Assembly (NCBI RefSeq): GCF_900078755.1
Contig: NZ_FKIH01000028.1
Reading direction: 5' to 3' (one strand)
From: Ichthyocystis sparus
Lineage (GTDB): Bacteria; Pseudomonadota; Gammaproteobacteria; Burkholderiales; 2013Ark19i
Length of the DNA stretch: 64,000 bases
The notes below the pieces were generated by a model. That model was not told where the DNA came from, did not search any database, and worked only from the letters and a program-made list of their open reading frames with translations. Shown piece by piece: positions 45,268 through 54,397 of the stretch (its first letter is position 1; each line of letters starts with the position of its first letter). The position numbers were made by a program, and so were the translations under genes.

Positions 45268-45933
45268 TTGGGTAGCATATGTAGTTTTTTCAGGGAGTTA
45301 CATCCCGCACTCTTTTTGTGGTTTTTTGTGTCTTCTGTCCTAACCACTAGGTCAGTTCAGGTAAAATTTCCCTTTCTTCTTCTGATTCCTATTACGCTTG
45401 CCATTGTTTTTTTTAGGCGAAGATTTATGCAAGCTTTGTGGCGCGTTAGGTGGGTTATTTTTATTTCTGGGTTGGTGTTGCCATTTACCACTCCAGGTTC
45501 TGTTATTTTTTCAGTGACATCAGTACCATTTTTACCTACCAAAGAGGGGCTTTTATTTTACTGGAGACAGGTTTTATACTTAATAACCATACTGTCTTGG
45601 TGGGTTATTGCTCTATCTTGGATGGAGCCTGAGGATATGCTAACTGGATTCCTCCATTTAATGTCTATATTTAAATTCTTTGGTTTAGAGTATCAAACTT
45701 TTGCTGTTAGGCTTTTCCTAACATTTAGGTACTCGCAGGATTTTATATTAGGGTCAGCATGTTCATTACAGAGTCTTAAGCTGCGCCTAGAGCAATTTTT
45801 GTCAGAAGCTTCTACGGTTAATTCTGATGCTACAGATAGTGTTATTTACCAAGTTCCTCTCTTACTTTTGCATGAGAAAATATCTATTGCAATATGGTTA
45901 ATTTTTTGTTCCACTCTTTGGCTGGTCAGGTAA
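45268..45933 (+). CDS. Membrane protein resembling ECF-transporter T component (CbiQ-like)
   Basis: 221 residues from TTG 45268 with GAGG just upstream. Five or so hydrophobic helices are followed by VRLFLTFRYSQDFI and an amphipathic C-terminal part with a final hydrophobic segment. The HPALFLWFFVSS start and the long helix after the membrane core resemble CbiQ/EcfT proteins, but the Ala-Arg-Gly coupling motifs are not clear. No ATPase or S component lies nearby. Placed between fimV and truA. Identity tentative. Confidence 0.55.
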   Translation: MGSICSFFRELHPALFLWFFVSSVLTTRSVQVKFPFLLLIPITLAIVFFRRRFMQALWRVRWVIFISGLVLPFTTPGSVIFSVTSVPFLPTKEGLLFYWRQVLYLITILSWWVIALSWMEPEDMLTGFLHLMSIFKFFGLEYQTFAVRLFLTFRYSQDFILGSACSLQSLKLRLEQFLSEASTVNSDATDSVIYQVPLLLLHEKISIAIWLIFCSTLWLVR

Positions 45934-45957
45934 TTATCTTAGAACGGGGCAGGTTGT

Positions 45958-46752
45958 ATGCGATGGGCTCTACAGGTGGAGTATTTAGGATATGGCTTTT
46001 GTGGATGGCAGAAGCAATGTTCTGTTCCAACTGTTCAGGAATGTTTAGAGCTAGCGTTGTCTAAAGTTGCTGGAGAGAGTGTTTCTATTGTTGCAGCAGG
46101 TAGAACAGATACAGGTGTTCATGCAGTAGGGCAGATAGTACATTTTAATACAGATATTGTTCGTAAGCCTGTGGCTTGGGTGAGGGGCGCTAATACCTAC
46201 CTGCCTGACTCCGTGAGGGTTGTTTGGGCAGAACAGGTTCCTGATATATTTCATGCTCGTCGTAGTGCTATATCACGTGTGTATAGGTATGTTATATACC
46301 AGGGACCAGTTAGGCCGGCGCTTTATTCGCACCGTGTTGCTTGGACTCACCATAAATTATCTGAGGAGGCTATTAGGGAAGCTTTACCAATACTAATTGG
46401 TTGCCATGATTTTTCATCTTTCAGGGGTGCTGAGTGTCAGGCTGTTTCTGCGGTGCGCGAGGTTAAGGACATATCGTTGTTTAGAGTAGGGTCTTTTTGG
46501 ATATTTGACATTGAGGCCAACTCGTTTTTGCAACATATGGTACGAAATATCATGGGTACCATGCTTTATATAGGCCGCGGGTTGAGGGATGTGAATTGGT
46601 TAAGTGAGCTGTTGTTAAAGCGAAACCGTTTTTCATCTTCCTCTCCTACGGCTTTACCTGATGGTCTGTATTTACTCTCCGTGAAATACCCTGCACAATA
46701 CCGATTCCCAATGGAAGAAAGTGCGTGTTTATTTCCTCCGCTTGTGGTTTAA
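45958..46752 (+). CDS. truA: tRNA pseudouridine(38-40) synthase
   Basis: 264 residues. Converts U38-U40 in the anticodon arm to pseudouridine. YLGYGFCGWQKQ at the start, catalytic Asp in AGRTDTGVHAVGQ (about residues 47-59), and FLQHMVRNIMGTML (about 190-203) are diagnostic. Between fimV and accD. The trpF-trpB-trpA genes that often separate truA and accD in betaproteobacteria are missing. Confidence 0.96.
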   Translation: MRWALQVEYLGYGFCGWQKQCSVPTVQECLELALSKVAGESVSIVAAGRTDTGVHAVGQIVHFNTDIVRKPVAWVRGANTYLPDSVRVVWAEQVPDIFHARRSAISRVYRYVIYQGPVRPALYSHRVAWTHHKLSEEAIREALPILIGCHDFSSFRGAECQAVSAVREVKDISLFRVGSFWIFDIEANSFLQHMVRNIMGTMLYIGRGLRDVNWLSELLLKRNRFSSSSPTALPDGLYLLSVKYPAQYRFPMEESACLFPPLVV

Positions 46753-46774
46753 AAATATTTGCTAGGAGAGGTGA

Positions 46775-47653
46775 ATGAGTTGGCTAGACAAGATCTTGCC
46801 ACCAAAGATTAAAAGAAACCCTGACCTTAGACGTACCGTTCCAGAGGGTGTTTGGTCCAAGTGTTCGCACTGTGATGCTGTTTTATATCAATCTGATATA
46901 GTTAAGAACATGTACATTTGCCCAGATTGTTCTCAGCACCAACGTCTCAGCGCCTCCTTGCGATTGGATCTTTTCCTTGATCCAGATGATCATGAGTTCA
47001 TAGGGACAGAGGTGCACCCAACTGATCCACTAAATTTTAGTGATACTAAACGTTATAAGGATCGTTTGTCTGTGTCCTGTACTGAAACTGGTGCTGTAGA
47101 TGCTATCCAGGTAGTTTTTGGCAAGGTAAGGGATTTTCCGGTAGTGGTGGCAGCATTTGATTTTTCATTTATGGGCGGATCAATGGGATCCGTAGTAGGT
47201 GAACGTTTCGTACGTGGTATCCGCTATGCTGTCCAGCAAGGTTGTCCATTTATTTGTTTTTCTGCATCAGGTGGTGCTCGTATGCAGGAAGGTATGTTTT
47301 CTCTTTTCCAGATGGCTAAAACCACAGCAGCTTTGCATATTTTACGTCAGGCTAAGTTGCCTTTCATAAGTGTTTTGACTGATCCAACAATGGGTGGTGT
47401 GTCTGCGAGCTTTGCTTTTATGGCTGATATAGTGATTGCTGAGCCTGGCGCACTGATTGGTTTTGCTGGTCCTAGGGTAATTGAGCAAACTGTGCGTAAG
47501 AAGTTGCCGGAAGGATTTCAAAGATCAGAATTTTTGCTAGAAAAAGGTGCTATTGACATGATTGTTAATAGGCGTTTTCTAAGAGATAAAATCAGTAATA
47601 TCATTGGCTTATTGATGCCTGTTAGTGGTGTTAGCGATGCTCCAAATAAATGA
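46775..47653 (+). CDS. accD: Acetyl-CoA carboxylase carboxyltransferase subunit beta
   Basis: 292 residues. N-terminal zinc ribbon CSHCDAVLYQ...CPDCSQH (about residues 30-52). Carboxyltransferase core with FMGGSMGSVVGE and SASGGARMQEGMFSL, then GGVSASFAFMADI and GFAGPRVIEQTV. Works with AccA, AccB and AccC to make malonyl-CoA for fatty acid synthesis. Stop overlaps folC start by 4 bp; AGGAG lies upstream of ATG 46775. Confidence 0.97.
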   Translation: MSWLDKILPPKIKRNPDLRRTVPEGVWSKCSHCDAVLYQSDIVKNMYICPDCSQHQRLSASLRLDLFLDPDDHEFIGTEVHPTDPLNFSDTKRYKDRLSVSCTETGAVDAIQVVFGKVRDFPVVVAAFDFSFMGGSMGSVVGERFVRGIRYAVQQGCPFICFSASGGARMQEGMFSLFQMAKTTAALHILRQAKLPFISVLTDPTMGGVSASFAFMADIVIAEPGALIGFAGPRVIEQTVRKKLPEGFQRSEFLLEKGAIDMIVNRRFLRDKISNIIGLLMPVSGVSDAPNK

Positions 47654-48939
47654 GGCTTTCTTTGGGATTTGATAAGTGGTTTCAGGATCGTTTTTATCAG
47701 AATAATCTGCGGATAGATTTATCTTTGGACCGTGTTATGGAGGCTAAAGGAAGGTTGCACCCTCTTTCAGTTCCTATAATTTTAGTCGGTGGGACTAACG
47801 GCAAAGGATCAACCTGCTCATACCTGGAAAATGTCTATCATAGGGCTGGATACCGTGTTGGCTCTTTTACCTCTCCCCATATTGTTACAGTGCGTGAGCG
47901 TATTCACTACAATTGCTCTGTTTTTTCGGAAGAGGTTTGGTATGAAATTGCAGAAAAGTTTTTCCTGCAATTTTCTGATCTTGAGTTGACTTTCTTTGAG
48001 GCCATTACTGTTATTTCATTTATTTTTTGGCAAGAATATTCAACTGATGTCCTTATATATGAAGTTGGTTTAGGGGGGAGATTGGATGCGACCAATGTAC
48101 TGGATGCCGAGTGCTCTATAGTTACAAGTATTGATCTAGATCACCAGCATTATTTGGGTAATGATCGTGAGTCCGTAGGACTTGAAAAAGCTGGAATATT
48201 TCGTAAAAATAAAGTTGCTGTTTGCGGTGATTTGCGTCCTCCCTCCTCTTTATTACTATACGCTAGGGAAATAGGCTCCAACCTTTGTTGCTTACAGAAG
48301 GATTTTTACGTTTATTGGGAGCAGGTTGACAATAAACAATGGTGCCACTCCTCTTCTTATGGATTATGGAAAGCTCTTCCAGTACCTTCGATGCGAGGCA
48401 GGCATCAGTTAAGGAATGCTTCATGTGCTCTTATGGCTGTCCAAGCGCTGTTTGATCGCCTTCCAGTATCTTTAAATGATATTCGTTTCGCTTTAACACA
48501 CGCAGTTATTCCTGGTCGCTTTCAGGTTATTCCAGGTCAGCCTTCAATAGTACTAGATGTAGCCCATAATCCAGCTAGTGTTAATTGTTTGGTTGATACT
48601 TTAACTGATATGCCTTACTCCAGAAATGTCAGCGCAGTATTTTCCTGCCTTGCGGATAAGGATATACAAGGTATTATAGAACTTATTAAGGTCCAAATTG
48701 ATAGATGGTTTATTTGTGAGTTACCATCTCTGCGTGCTTGTTCTGTTGCTGACATATCAAAGTCGCTTTGTGCGATTGGCGTAGACATTTCCAAAATCAA
48801 TGTTTTTTCTGAACCTTTGGATGCTTACAGAGAAGCCTATAGATCTTCGCTAGAATGCGATCGCATAGTCGTTTTTGGGTCATTCTACTTGATAGGTTAT
48901 TTTATGAAGATACCATCTTTTTCATGGCATAGGTTATAA
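47650..48939 (+). CDS. folC: Dihydrofolate / folylpolyglutamate synthase
   Basis: 429 residues. P-loop VGGTNGKGSTCSYLE (about residues 44-58), then YEVGLGGRLDATNVLD and SIDLDHQHYLG of the Mur-ligase-like fold, and LDVAHNPASV near residue 298. Adds glutamate to dihydropteroate or folates. Overlaps accD by 4 bp and precedes the DedD-like gene by 3 bp; accD-folC-dedD-cvpA-purF is the conserved order. Confidence 0.94.
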   Translation: MRLSLGFDKWFQDRFYQNNLRIDLSLDRVMEAKGRLHPLSVPIILVGGTNGKGSTCSYLENVYHRAGYRVGSFTSPHIVTVRERIHYNCSVFSEEVWYEIAEKFFLQFSDLELTFFEAITVISFIFWQEYSTDVLIYEVGLGGRLDATNVLDAECSIVTSIDLDHQHYLGNDRESVGLEKAGIFRKNKVAVCGDLRPPSSLLLYAREIGSNLCCLQKDFYVYWEQVDNKQWCHSSSYGLWKALPVPSMRGRHQLRNASCALMAVQALFDRLPVSLNDIRFALTHAVIPGRFQVIPGQPSIVLDVAHNPASVNCLVDTLTDMPYSRNVSAVFSCLADKDIQGIIELIKVQIDRWFICELPSLRACSVADISKSLCAIGVDISKINVFSEPLDAYREAYRSSLECDRIVVFGSFYLIGYFMKIPSFSWHRL

Positions 48940-48942
48940 AGT

Positions 48943-49524
48943 ATGAAGGAAAATAATGCTTCAACCTTGGGTGATAGGGATGACTCCCAAATTATTTTAG
49001 CGCGAAGAAGGTTGTTGGGTGCTGGTGTATTGGCAGTATTGGCGGTTGCACTACTACCAGTAGTTTTTCGTGGACGTTCTTATTCCTCCTCCAGTCAGGA
49101 TAAGCCATTGCAGCTTTTTGTGCATAATTTGGTTGAGACGGATAATATGGAGTCCGATCCTCATGTGGTACAACCCATACAAACTGTTGTTATTTACCCG
49201 CATGATAGATCTAAGAATGATGCTTCCACCGAGCCTTTAAGTTCGTCCAGTGACTATCATGTTCCTCAGTCATCAACTACTCGTAGTCCTGTTGGTAGTG
49301 ATTTGAGGCATCATCGCACCGAACATAATGGTGCACCCTCTTCTTCTGTGGTCCATAATTCTGATCATTCAAAGCTTGGCAGTGCTGCTGCTCATAATTA
49401 CCCGTACAAACACGATGCGGGCCGATTAGCTACACAAAAGGTTAAAAATAGATCTTATTCTTCTTCTAATAATATTAAACATGTGGGAAATTCTTTTCGA
49501 GAAAGGGAAGAAAAAGAAGTATGA
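48943..49524 (+). CDS. DedD-like membrane protein lacking a SPOR domain
   Basis: 193 residues. The N-terminus LARRRLLGAGVLAVLAVALLPVVF (residues about 20-43, one membrane helix) matches the cytoplasmic-plus-TM start of DedD/SPOR-domain proteins, and this is their conserved position between folC and cvpA. The rest is Ser/His/Asn-rich without the C-terminal peptidoglycan-binding SPOR domain. The stop overlaps cvpA's ATG by 4 bp, so there is no room for a lost frame downstream. It may be a shortened or functionless version. Confidence 0.6.
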   Translation: MKENNASTLGDRDDSQIILARRRLLGAGVLAVLAVALLPVVFRGRSYSSSSQDKPLQLFVHNLVETDNMESDPHVVQPIQTVVIYPHDRSKNDASTEPLSSSSDYHVPQSSTTRSPVGSDLRHHRTEHNGAPSSSVVHNSDHSKLGSAAAHNYPYKHDAGRLATQKVKNRSYSSSNNIKHVGNSFREREEKEV

Positions 49525-50030
49525 GTACTGAATATCTTTCTTCTTTGTCATTTTTGGATTGGTCATTTGTCGTTATTTTTGCTATTTCCTCTTGGTGGGG
49601 AGGGTATCGTGGCTTTGTGCGTGATTTTTTTTCGCTATTGGGGTGGTTTGCTGCTTTTTGGTTCTTAAAGTGGCACTCAGATAGTGTAGTTTTATGGTGG
49701 AATAATCAGCAGCTACCTCAACCCAAAATATTAGTGCCAGTATTTGCATTTTTGCTATCTCTCCTTGGATTTAATACCTGTGGCTTATTTTTTTCTGCAG
49801 TTGCAAAAAAGGCCGGCATGGGAGTTATAGATACTGTATTTGGTTTATTTGCAGGAGTGTTCCGGGGATTCATTATTTCTTTTATCTTGATAGCATTTTT
49901 GCAGCGGACCAACTTTTCGGATAAGGTCTTTTTTAATAAGTCAGTCTTGCGTGAGCCTATAGAAACTACGTTTAACAAATTTTTTCCATACTTTTATGGT
50001 GATATCCATGAGTGGATGAATGGCAGTTAG
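49521..50030 (+). CDS. cvpA: CvpA-family membrane protein
   Basis: 169 residues, four transmembrane helices. WGGYRGFVRDFFSLLGWFAAF (split at about 29-48) and DTVFGLFAGVFRGFIISF are typical CvpA segments. Needed for colicin V export in E. coli and involved in envelope stress in other bacteria. Directly upstream of purF, its usual partner. Confidence 0.92.
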   Translation: MSTEYLSSLSFLDWSFVVIFAISSWWGGYRGFVRDFFSLLGWFAAFWFLKWHSDSVVLWWNNQQLPQPKILVPVFAFLLSLLGFNTCGLFFSAVAKKAGMGVIDTVFGLFAGVFRGFIISFILIAFLQRTNFSDKVFFNKSVLREPIETTFNKFFPYFYGDIHEWMNGS

Positions 50031-50060
50031 AAATGTATATTTTATTCATAAGGCTAAATG

Positions 50061-51473
50061 ATGTGTGGTGTTTTGGGTGTTATTGGTCACTCCTCGGCTA
50101 GTAGGGTTTTGTACGATGGATTGATTGTTCTTCAGCATAGAGGTCAGGATGCAGCTGGTATGGCTACTCTTGAGAGTGGATGTTTTCATTTAGTAAAAAA
50201 TTCAGGGCTAGTGAGAGATGTATTTCTTGATGAGGAGATTTCTTTGCTGTCTGGAGAGTCTGGGATTGCTCATTGCCGCTACCCTACCTCTGGTTCTCAT
50301 GATTTAGCTAGTGAAGCCCAGCCATTTTATGTTAATTTTCCTTATGGATTGGTAATGGCTCATAACGGCAACTTGGTAAATCCAGATGAGGTGCGTCATG
50401 ATTTGGTGAATCGTAACTTTCGTCATATCAATACCTCTTCTGACTCTGAGTTGCTGCTAAATGTTTTGGCTCATGAATTAGGTTGTGCTGCACAAGGGCG
50501 CGCTTTAACGCCTGATCACATTTCAAATGCTGTATTAGCGCTATCTAACCGTGTTAAAGGTGCTTATTCTGTAGTGTGTTTAATAGCACATCACGGGCTA
50601 TTGGCCTTTCAAGATAGATATGGCATTCGTCCCCTAGTATTGGGACGCTCAAAGGATAATGCTGGGAATATATCCTACATGGTGGCCTCTGAGTCTGTTG
50701 CCTTGGATGTTAATGGCTTTGAATTAATGGGGGACATAAAAGCTGGTGAGATAGTGTTCATCGATTTTTCAATGAATATCTACAGGTTTCAGTATGAGAA
50801 AAATGTGCTATCGCGTCCATGTTTGTTTGAATACATTTATTTTTCTCGCCCTGATTCTATTTCATATGGTCACACGATATCAGACATTCGCAGAAGAATG
50901 GGAATTCTTCTTGCTGAAAGGGTTAGAGAAGCGGGACTGCATAGTCGTATTGATGTTGTGGTACCGATACCGGATTCTGCATGTCACTCAGCTTTATCAT
51001 TATCCTTATCCCTTGGACTTCCTTATCGTGAGGCATTTGTTAAGAATCGTTACATTGGCAGAACATTTATTATGTCTGGTCACTCTTTTCGCAAAAAATC
51101 AATAAGGAGTAAGCTTAATCCTATTGTGCAAGAGTTTCGTGGCAAATCAGTTTTATTGGTTGATGATTCAATAGTTAGAGGAACTACTAGTCGAGAAATT
51201 GTGCAGATGGCCAGGCATTCAGGAGCATCTAATGTTTTTATGGCTGCTGCTTCTCCTCCAGTGAGATACCCAAATTGTTATGGAATTGATATGCCAACAT
51301 ATAATGAACTTATTGCCCATTCACGTGATGAAGATGATATTTGCAAAGAAATTGATGCAGATGGTCTTGTGTATCAAGATTTGTCAGACCTGAAAAATTT
51401 AATAGCTAACTTGTCCCCTGACATATATTCAGCTGAAGCATCATGCTTTGACGGAGTGTATATTGTAGATTAG
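50061..51473 (+). CDS. purF: Amidophosphoribosyltransferase
   Basis: 470 residues from the second ATG (50061), which leaves the catalytic cysteine at position 2 (MCGVLGVIGH), as required for the N-terminal nucleophile; the first ATG at 50058 would put an extra Met in front. VLQHRGQDAAGM, GIAHCRYPTSG and the PRPP site VLLVDDSIVRGTTSRE are intact. First committed step of purine synthesis. The stop overlaps the end of a convergent gene by 4 bp. Confidence 0.95.
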   Translation: MCGVLGVIGHSSASRVLYDGLIVLQHRGQDAAGMATLESGCFHLVKNSGLVRDVFLDEEISLLSGESGIAHCRYPTSGSHDLASEAQPFYVNFPYGLVMAHNGNLVNPDEVRHDLVNRNFRHINTSSDSELLLNVLAHELGCAAQGRALTPDHISNAVLALSNRVKGAYSVVCLIAHHGLLAFQDRYGIRPLVLGRSKDNAGNISYMVASESVALDVNGFELMGDIKAGEIVFIDFSMNIYRFQYEKNVLSRPCLFEYIYFSRPDSISYGHTISDIRRRMGILLAERVREAGLHSRIDVVVPIPDSACHSALSLSLSLGLPYREAFVKNRYIGRTFIMSGHSFRKKSIRSKLNPIVQEFRGKSVLLVDDSIVRGTTSREIVQMARHSGASNVFMAAASPPVRYPNCYGIDMPTYNELIAHSRDEDDICKEIDADGLVYQDLSDLKNLIANLSPDIYSAEASCFDGVYIVD

Positions 51474-52540
51474 ATTTCAAAATATCTAAGTGAACGTCTT
51501 ATGTTATCTGGAAGAGAGTTGCATATGATCTCTCTTACTTCAGGTGATTTTATGGATGATATTGCTAGTTTAATATTTTCCAGCATATGGTAGTTGTCTA
51601 TATTTTTTTTGTATCCATATGGATTGCTAGCCCTAACTATAGCAGACATCATGATGGAATCAGATTTTTCTGGGTTTTTGAGGATGTTCTTGAAACTATC
51701 AATTATTATTTTTTTAGATTCTCTTTTTGTAATTAATATATCGTAAATAAAAGGAGGCATTTTCTCTATTACACGTTCGTAATCTTTAGCTCCCATGCTA
51801 TTAAGACATTTCAAAATATACTCTTCAGATTTTGTTTTTATTCTAAATAAAATTTTATGCCCACATTTTTCTGGTATTAGCGAAATCATAGTTTCTTCAT
51901 ATCTTTCTTTCATTTCCTCAGGGTTTTTGCTTTCTAAAATTAGACCCATAGATATTTTTTGTTTTTTGAATAAACTAGATATAGTTGCCGATATAAATTC
52001 TGATACTAGTTTTTCATACTCCTTTGATGGAAAAATTAAAATTACTTTATTTTTTTTACCATCAATCATCTCAGAAAGATACTTTGTAAATCTGATCCAG
52101 ATACCAACAGATTTTTGATTTTCAATTTTTTCTTTGTAGTTTGTAATATTATTAAATATATCATGTAAATAGCCGGTATATCTAACCTTAGATACTATAT
52201 CTCTAATTATGAGACAAATAGTGGTGTGTGAATCAAGGTGACGTTTTATTATTACTAGAATAGATAAAGAAGAAAAAATATCTTTTTTTAGTACAGAATT
52301 ATTTATTATCTCAAATACTACTGATTGTATATAATCTTCTAAAAGTACTCTAAATCTACTTGCAGGCATTAATTTTTTACAAATACATAAACAAAACCCT
52401 AATAACGATAGGTTTTTATTCTTGCCACTACATATATAAGGTAGGGGCACGGGACTCACCGTTCCATCAACATATATATCACTAAATTTTTTATCTTCCC
52501 TGTTTTTTCTTAATAATGTCAACATAGAAATGTTTCGCAT
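51470..52540 (-). CDS. Hypothetical protein, helical, unknown function
   Basis: 356 residues, not recognised. Rich in Ile, Lys and Ser with long amphipathic helices and no clear signal peptide or transmembrane span. Its base composition is more AT-rich than the neighbouring purF. It ends overlapping purF and lies upstream-adjacent to the pyrC block on the same strand. Could be an effector or remnant-like accessory protein; there is no motif to decide. ATG 52540 is the natural start. Confidence 0.6.
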   Translation of the reverse strand: MRNISMLTLLRKNREDKKFSDIYVDGTVSPVPLPYICSGKNKNLSLLGFCLCICKKLMPASRFRVLLEDYIQSVVFEIINNSVLKKDIFSSLSILVIIKRHLDSHTTICLIIRDIVSKVRYTGYLHDIFNNITNYKEKIENQKSVGIWIRFTKYLSEMIDGKKNKVILIFPSKEYEKLVSEFISATISSLFKKQKISMGLILESKNPEEMKERYEETMISLIPEKCGHKILFRIKTKSEEYILKCLNSMGAKDYERVIEKMPPFIYDILITKRESKKIIIDSFKNILKNPEKSDSIMMSAIVRASNPYGYKKNIDNYHMLENIKLAISSIKSPEVREIICNSLPDNIRRSLRYFEI

Positions 52541-52580
52541 AATATAACCAAGTATATATTATGTCTAACTGTTGTTGTCT

Positions 52581-53627
52581 TCAGATTAAGACCATTCTAG
52601 CTTTCCAGAGAAAAGTTTTACCTGCGCACAGAGGTACTATTTTCTTCATATTAGATAGGGTTATTGCTTCCGGTACAGTCCATTCTTCTGGCTCTATGAT
52701 TAGAGATTCCTTATTTGTATTATGGCCATAGAAATTTGCACCAGCAATGCTACTGAAATACTCTAGCTTATCCATATTGCCATGGGTATCAAAAATGCTT
52801 GCATATAACTCAATTGCATGCGCCGCTGTGTAACATCCTGCACATCCACACGAAGATTCCTTATTGTCAGAAGTGTGAGGAGCTGAGTCAGTTCCTAAAA
52901 AAAATTTTGGACTTCCAGATATGGCGGCTTCTATAAGTGCTTTTCTATCATCCCATCGTTTCATTATTGGGAGACAGTACAGGTGGGGACGTATTCTTCG
53001 GTCTAGTAGATCACGTCTATCAAATGCCAAATGATGGGCTGTTATAGTGGCTGCAGTATTTGGGGTTTGCATAACATATTCTACAGCTTGTCTTGTAGTT
53101 ATATGTTCCAAAACTACTTTAATTTTTGGGAAACGCTTTTGTAGAGGTTTAAGCTCATCTTCCAAGAAGATTTTTTCACGATCAAATGGGTCTAGCCCAG
53201 GTAAAGAGCTTTCTCCATGTACGCATAAAACAATGTTATTTTTTACTATGGCATCTAGAACATCATCTTTTATTAAGCTACTATGTGCAATTCCATTACA
53301 AGAGTTTGTTGTTACACCCTTTGGATACCATTTTATTGCCAAAACATCATCATTTTTACCTACTTCATACACATCTTCTACTGACAGTTTATCTGTAAGA
53401 TAAAGGGTCATAAATAGAGTGAAATTAGGGTGTGGTTGGAGATTTTTTATTCTGTTTTGGTAAAGTATAGCATCACTTACCGTAGTTATTGGTTTCTCTA
53501 AATTAGGCATTATTAAAGCTCTGCGAAATTGACGGCAAGTATCACCGATAACAGCCCTAGCAATATCTCCATCACGTAAGTGAAGATGCCAGTCATCTGG
53601 TGCCTTTATTGTTATGGTTTTCATCAT
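52581..53627 (-). CDS. pyrC: Dihydroorotase
   Basis: 348 residues from ATG 53627 (or 347 from 53624). Closes carbamoyl aspartate to dihydroorotate in pyrimidine synthesis. Metal ligands: DWHLHLRDGD (His-x-His), the carboxylated lysine in AIKWYPKG, VLEHITT, and FLGTDSAPHT with the catalytic Asp. The start overlaps the stop of the upstream MobC-like gene (ATGATGA), so translation is coupled to an unrelated-looking gene. Confidence 0.94.
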   Translation of the reverse strand: MMKTITIKAPDDWHLHLRDGDIARAVIGDTCRQFRRALIMPNLEKPITTVSDAILYQNRIKNLQPHPNFTLFMTLYLTDKLSVEDVYEVGKNDDVLAIKWYPKGVTTNSCNGIAHSSLIKDDVLDAIVKNNIVLCVHGESSLPGLDPFDREKIFLEDELKPLQKRFPKIKVVLEHITTRQAVEYVMQTPNTAATITAHHLAFDRRDLLDRRIRPHLYCLPIMKRWDDRKALIEAAISGSPKFFLGTDSAPHTSDNKESSCGCAGCYTAAHAIELYASIFDTHGNMDKLEYFSSIAGANFYGHNTNKESLIIEPEEWTVPEAITLSNMKKIVPLCAGKTFLWKARMVLI

Positions 53628-54397
53628 ACAATTGGCCAATCTGCATAGTTAATGCACATCATTTTACTGTAATGCTTATCTTTTTCCAAATGCACCACCG
53701 TACCGTGTATTATAACATAATCTATAGAAAACAATATTTTTTTGAGACGGAGGTGTACACTAGTATTATCACTTATCCAAACTATGTAGTGATATTCATT
53801 CCTTTTTATAGCCTGTAGCCTAGAATTTATAATACTTCTATATCTCTCAATACTTTTCAATGTTCTTTCGTATTCAATAGCATATATTTTTCCATCTGGG
53901 GATTTGCAAATCCCGTCAACTTTTGCATCTTTATTTCCTATACCGGTAGAATATCCACTTTTTTCCCAATTTTTCCATCCAGCATGTTGAGCCCGTATCC
54001 TTATTTTTTGAAGCATTAAAGTATGCTTATACTGCCTAACATTTCTTGATACTCTTCTTATAGATGCTGATTGTATAATATTTTCTTCACTGGATATCAT
54101 AATTCTTCCATGTAGAGTTAGGCCATATACAGTCAATTTTTTTAAAGAGGAAATGGCTATATTTTTTTCCCAAATAATATTATTAGTTTTTAGGTTATAC
54201 ATAATCTTTTTAATGGATTCTGTTTTTCTTAGTTTTAAAAGCATTTTTAAAATTTCTATAGTTGTATAAGTTTCATCTAACATAAATGACAAAATCATAT
54301 TTATCTTTTCTTTATTAACAGCACGAGCCTCTGAAATACGTAGTAAATTTTTTCTTGATTTTTCTTTAGATGAGATCATGTGGGGAGTAAATTCCAT
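53624..54397 (-). CDS. MobC-like mobilisation accessory protein with nuclease-like core
   Basis: 257 residues. The N-terminal half looks like a winged-helix region. The C-terminal half has D-x-K-V-D-G followed by IYAIEYERTLKSIERY (about residues 171-186), resembling the PD-(D/E)xK-type core seen in MobC-like and replication-relaxation proteins. It overlaps the coupling-ATPase gene by 32 bp and pyrC by 4 bp. Paired MobB/MobC-like genes of conjugative elements show the same order. No relaxase is visible. The family assignment is moderate. Confidence 0.5.
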   Translation of the reverse strand: MEFTPHMISSKEKSRKNLLRISEARAVNKEKINMILSFMLDETYTTIEILKMLLKLRKTESIKKIMYNLKTNNIIWEKNIAISSLKKLTVYGLTLHGRIMISSEENIIQSASIRRVSRNVRQYKHTLMLQKIRIRAQHAGWKNWEKSGYSTGIGNKDAKVDGICKSPDGKIYAIEYERTLKSIERYRSIINSRLQAIKRNEYHYIVWISDNTSVHLRLKKILFSIDYVIIHGTVVHLEKDKHYSKMMCINYADWPIV

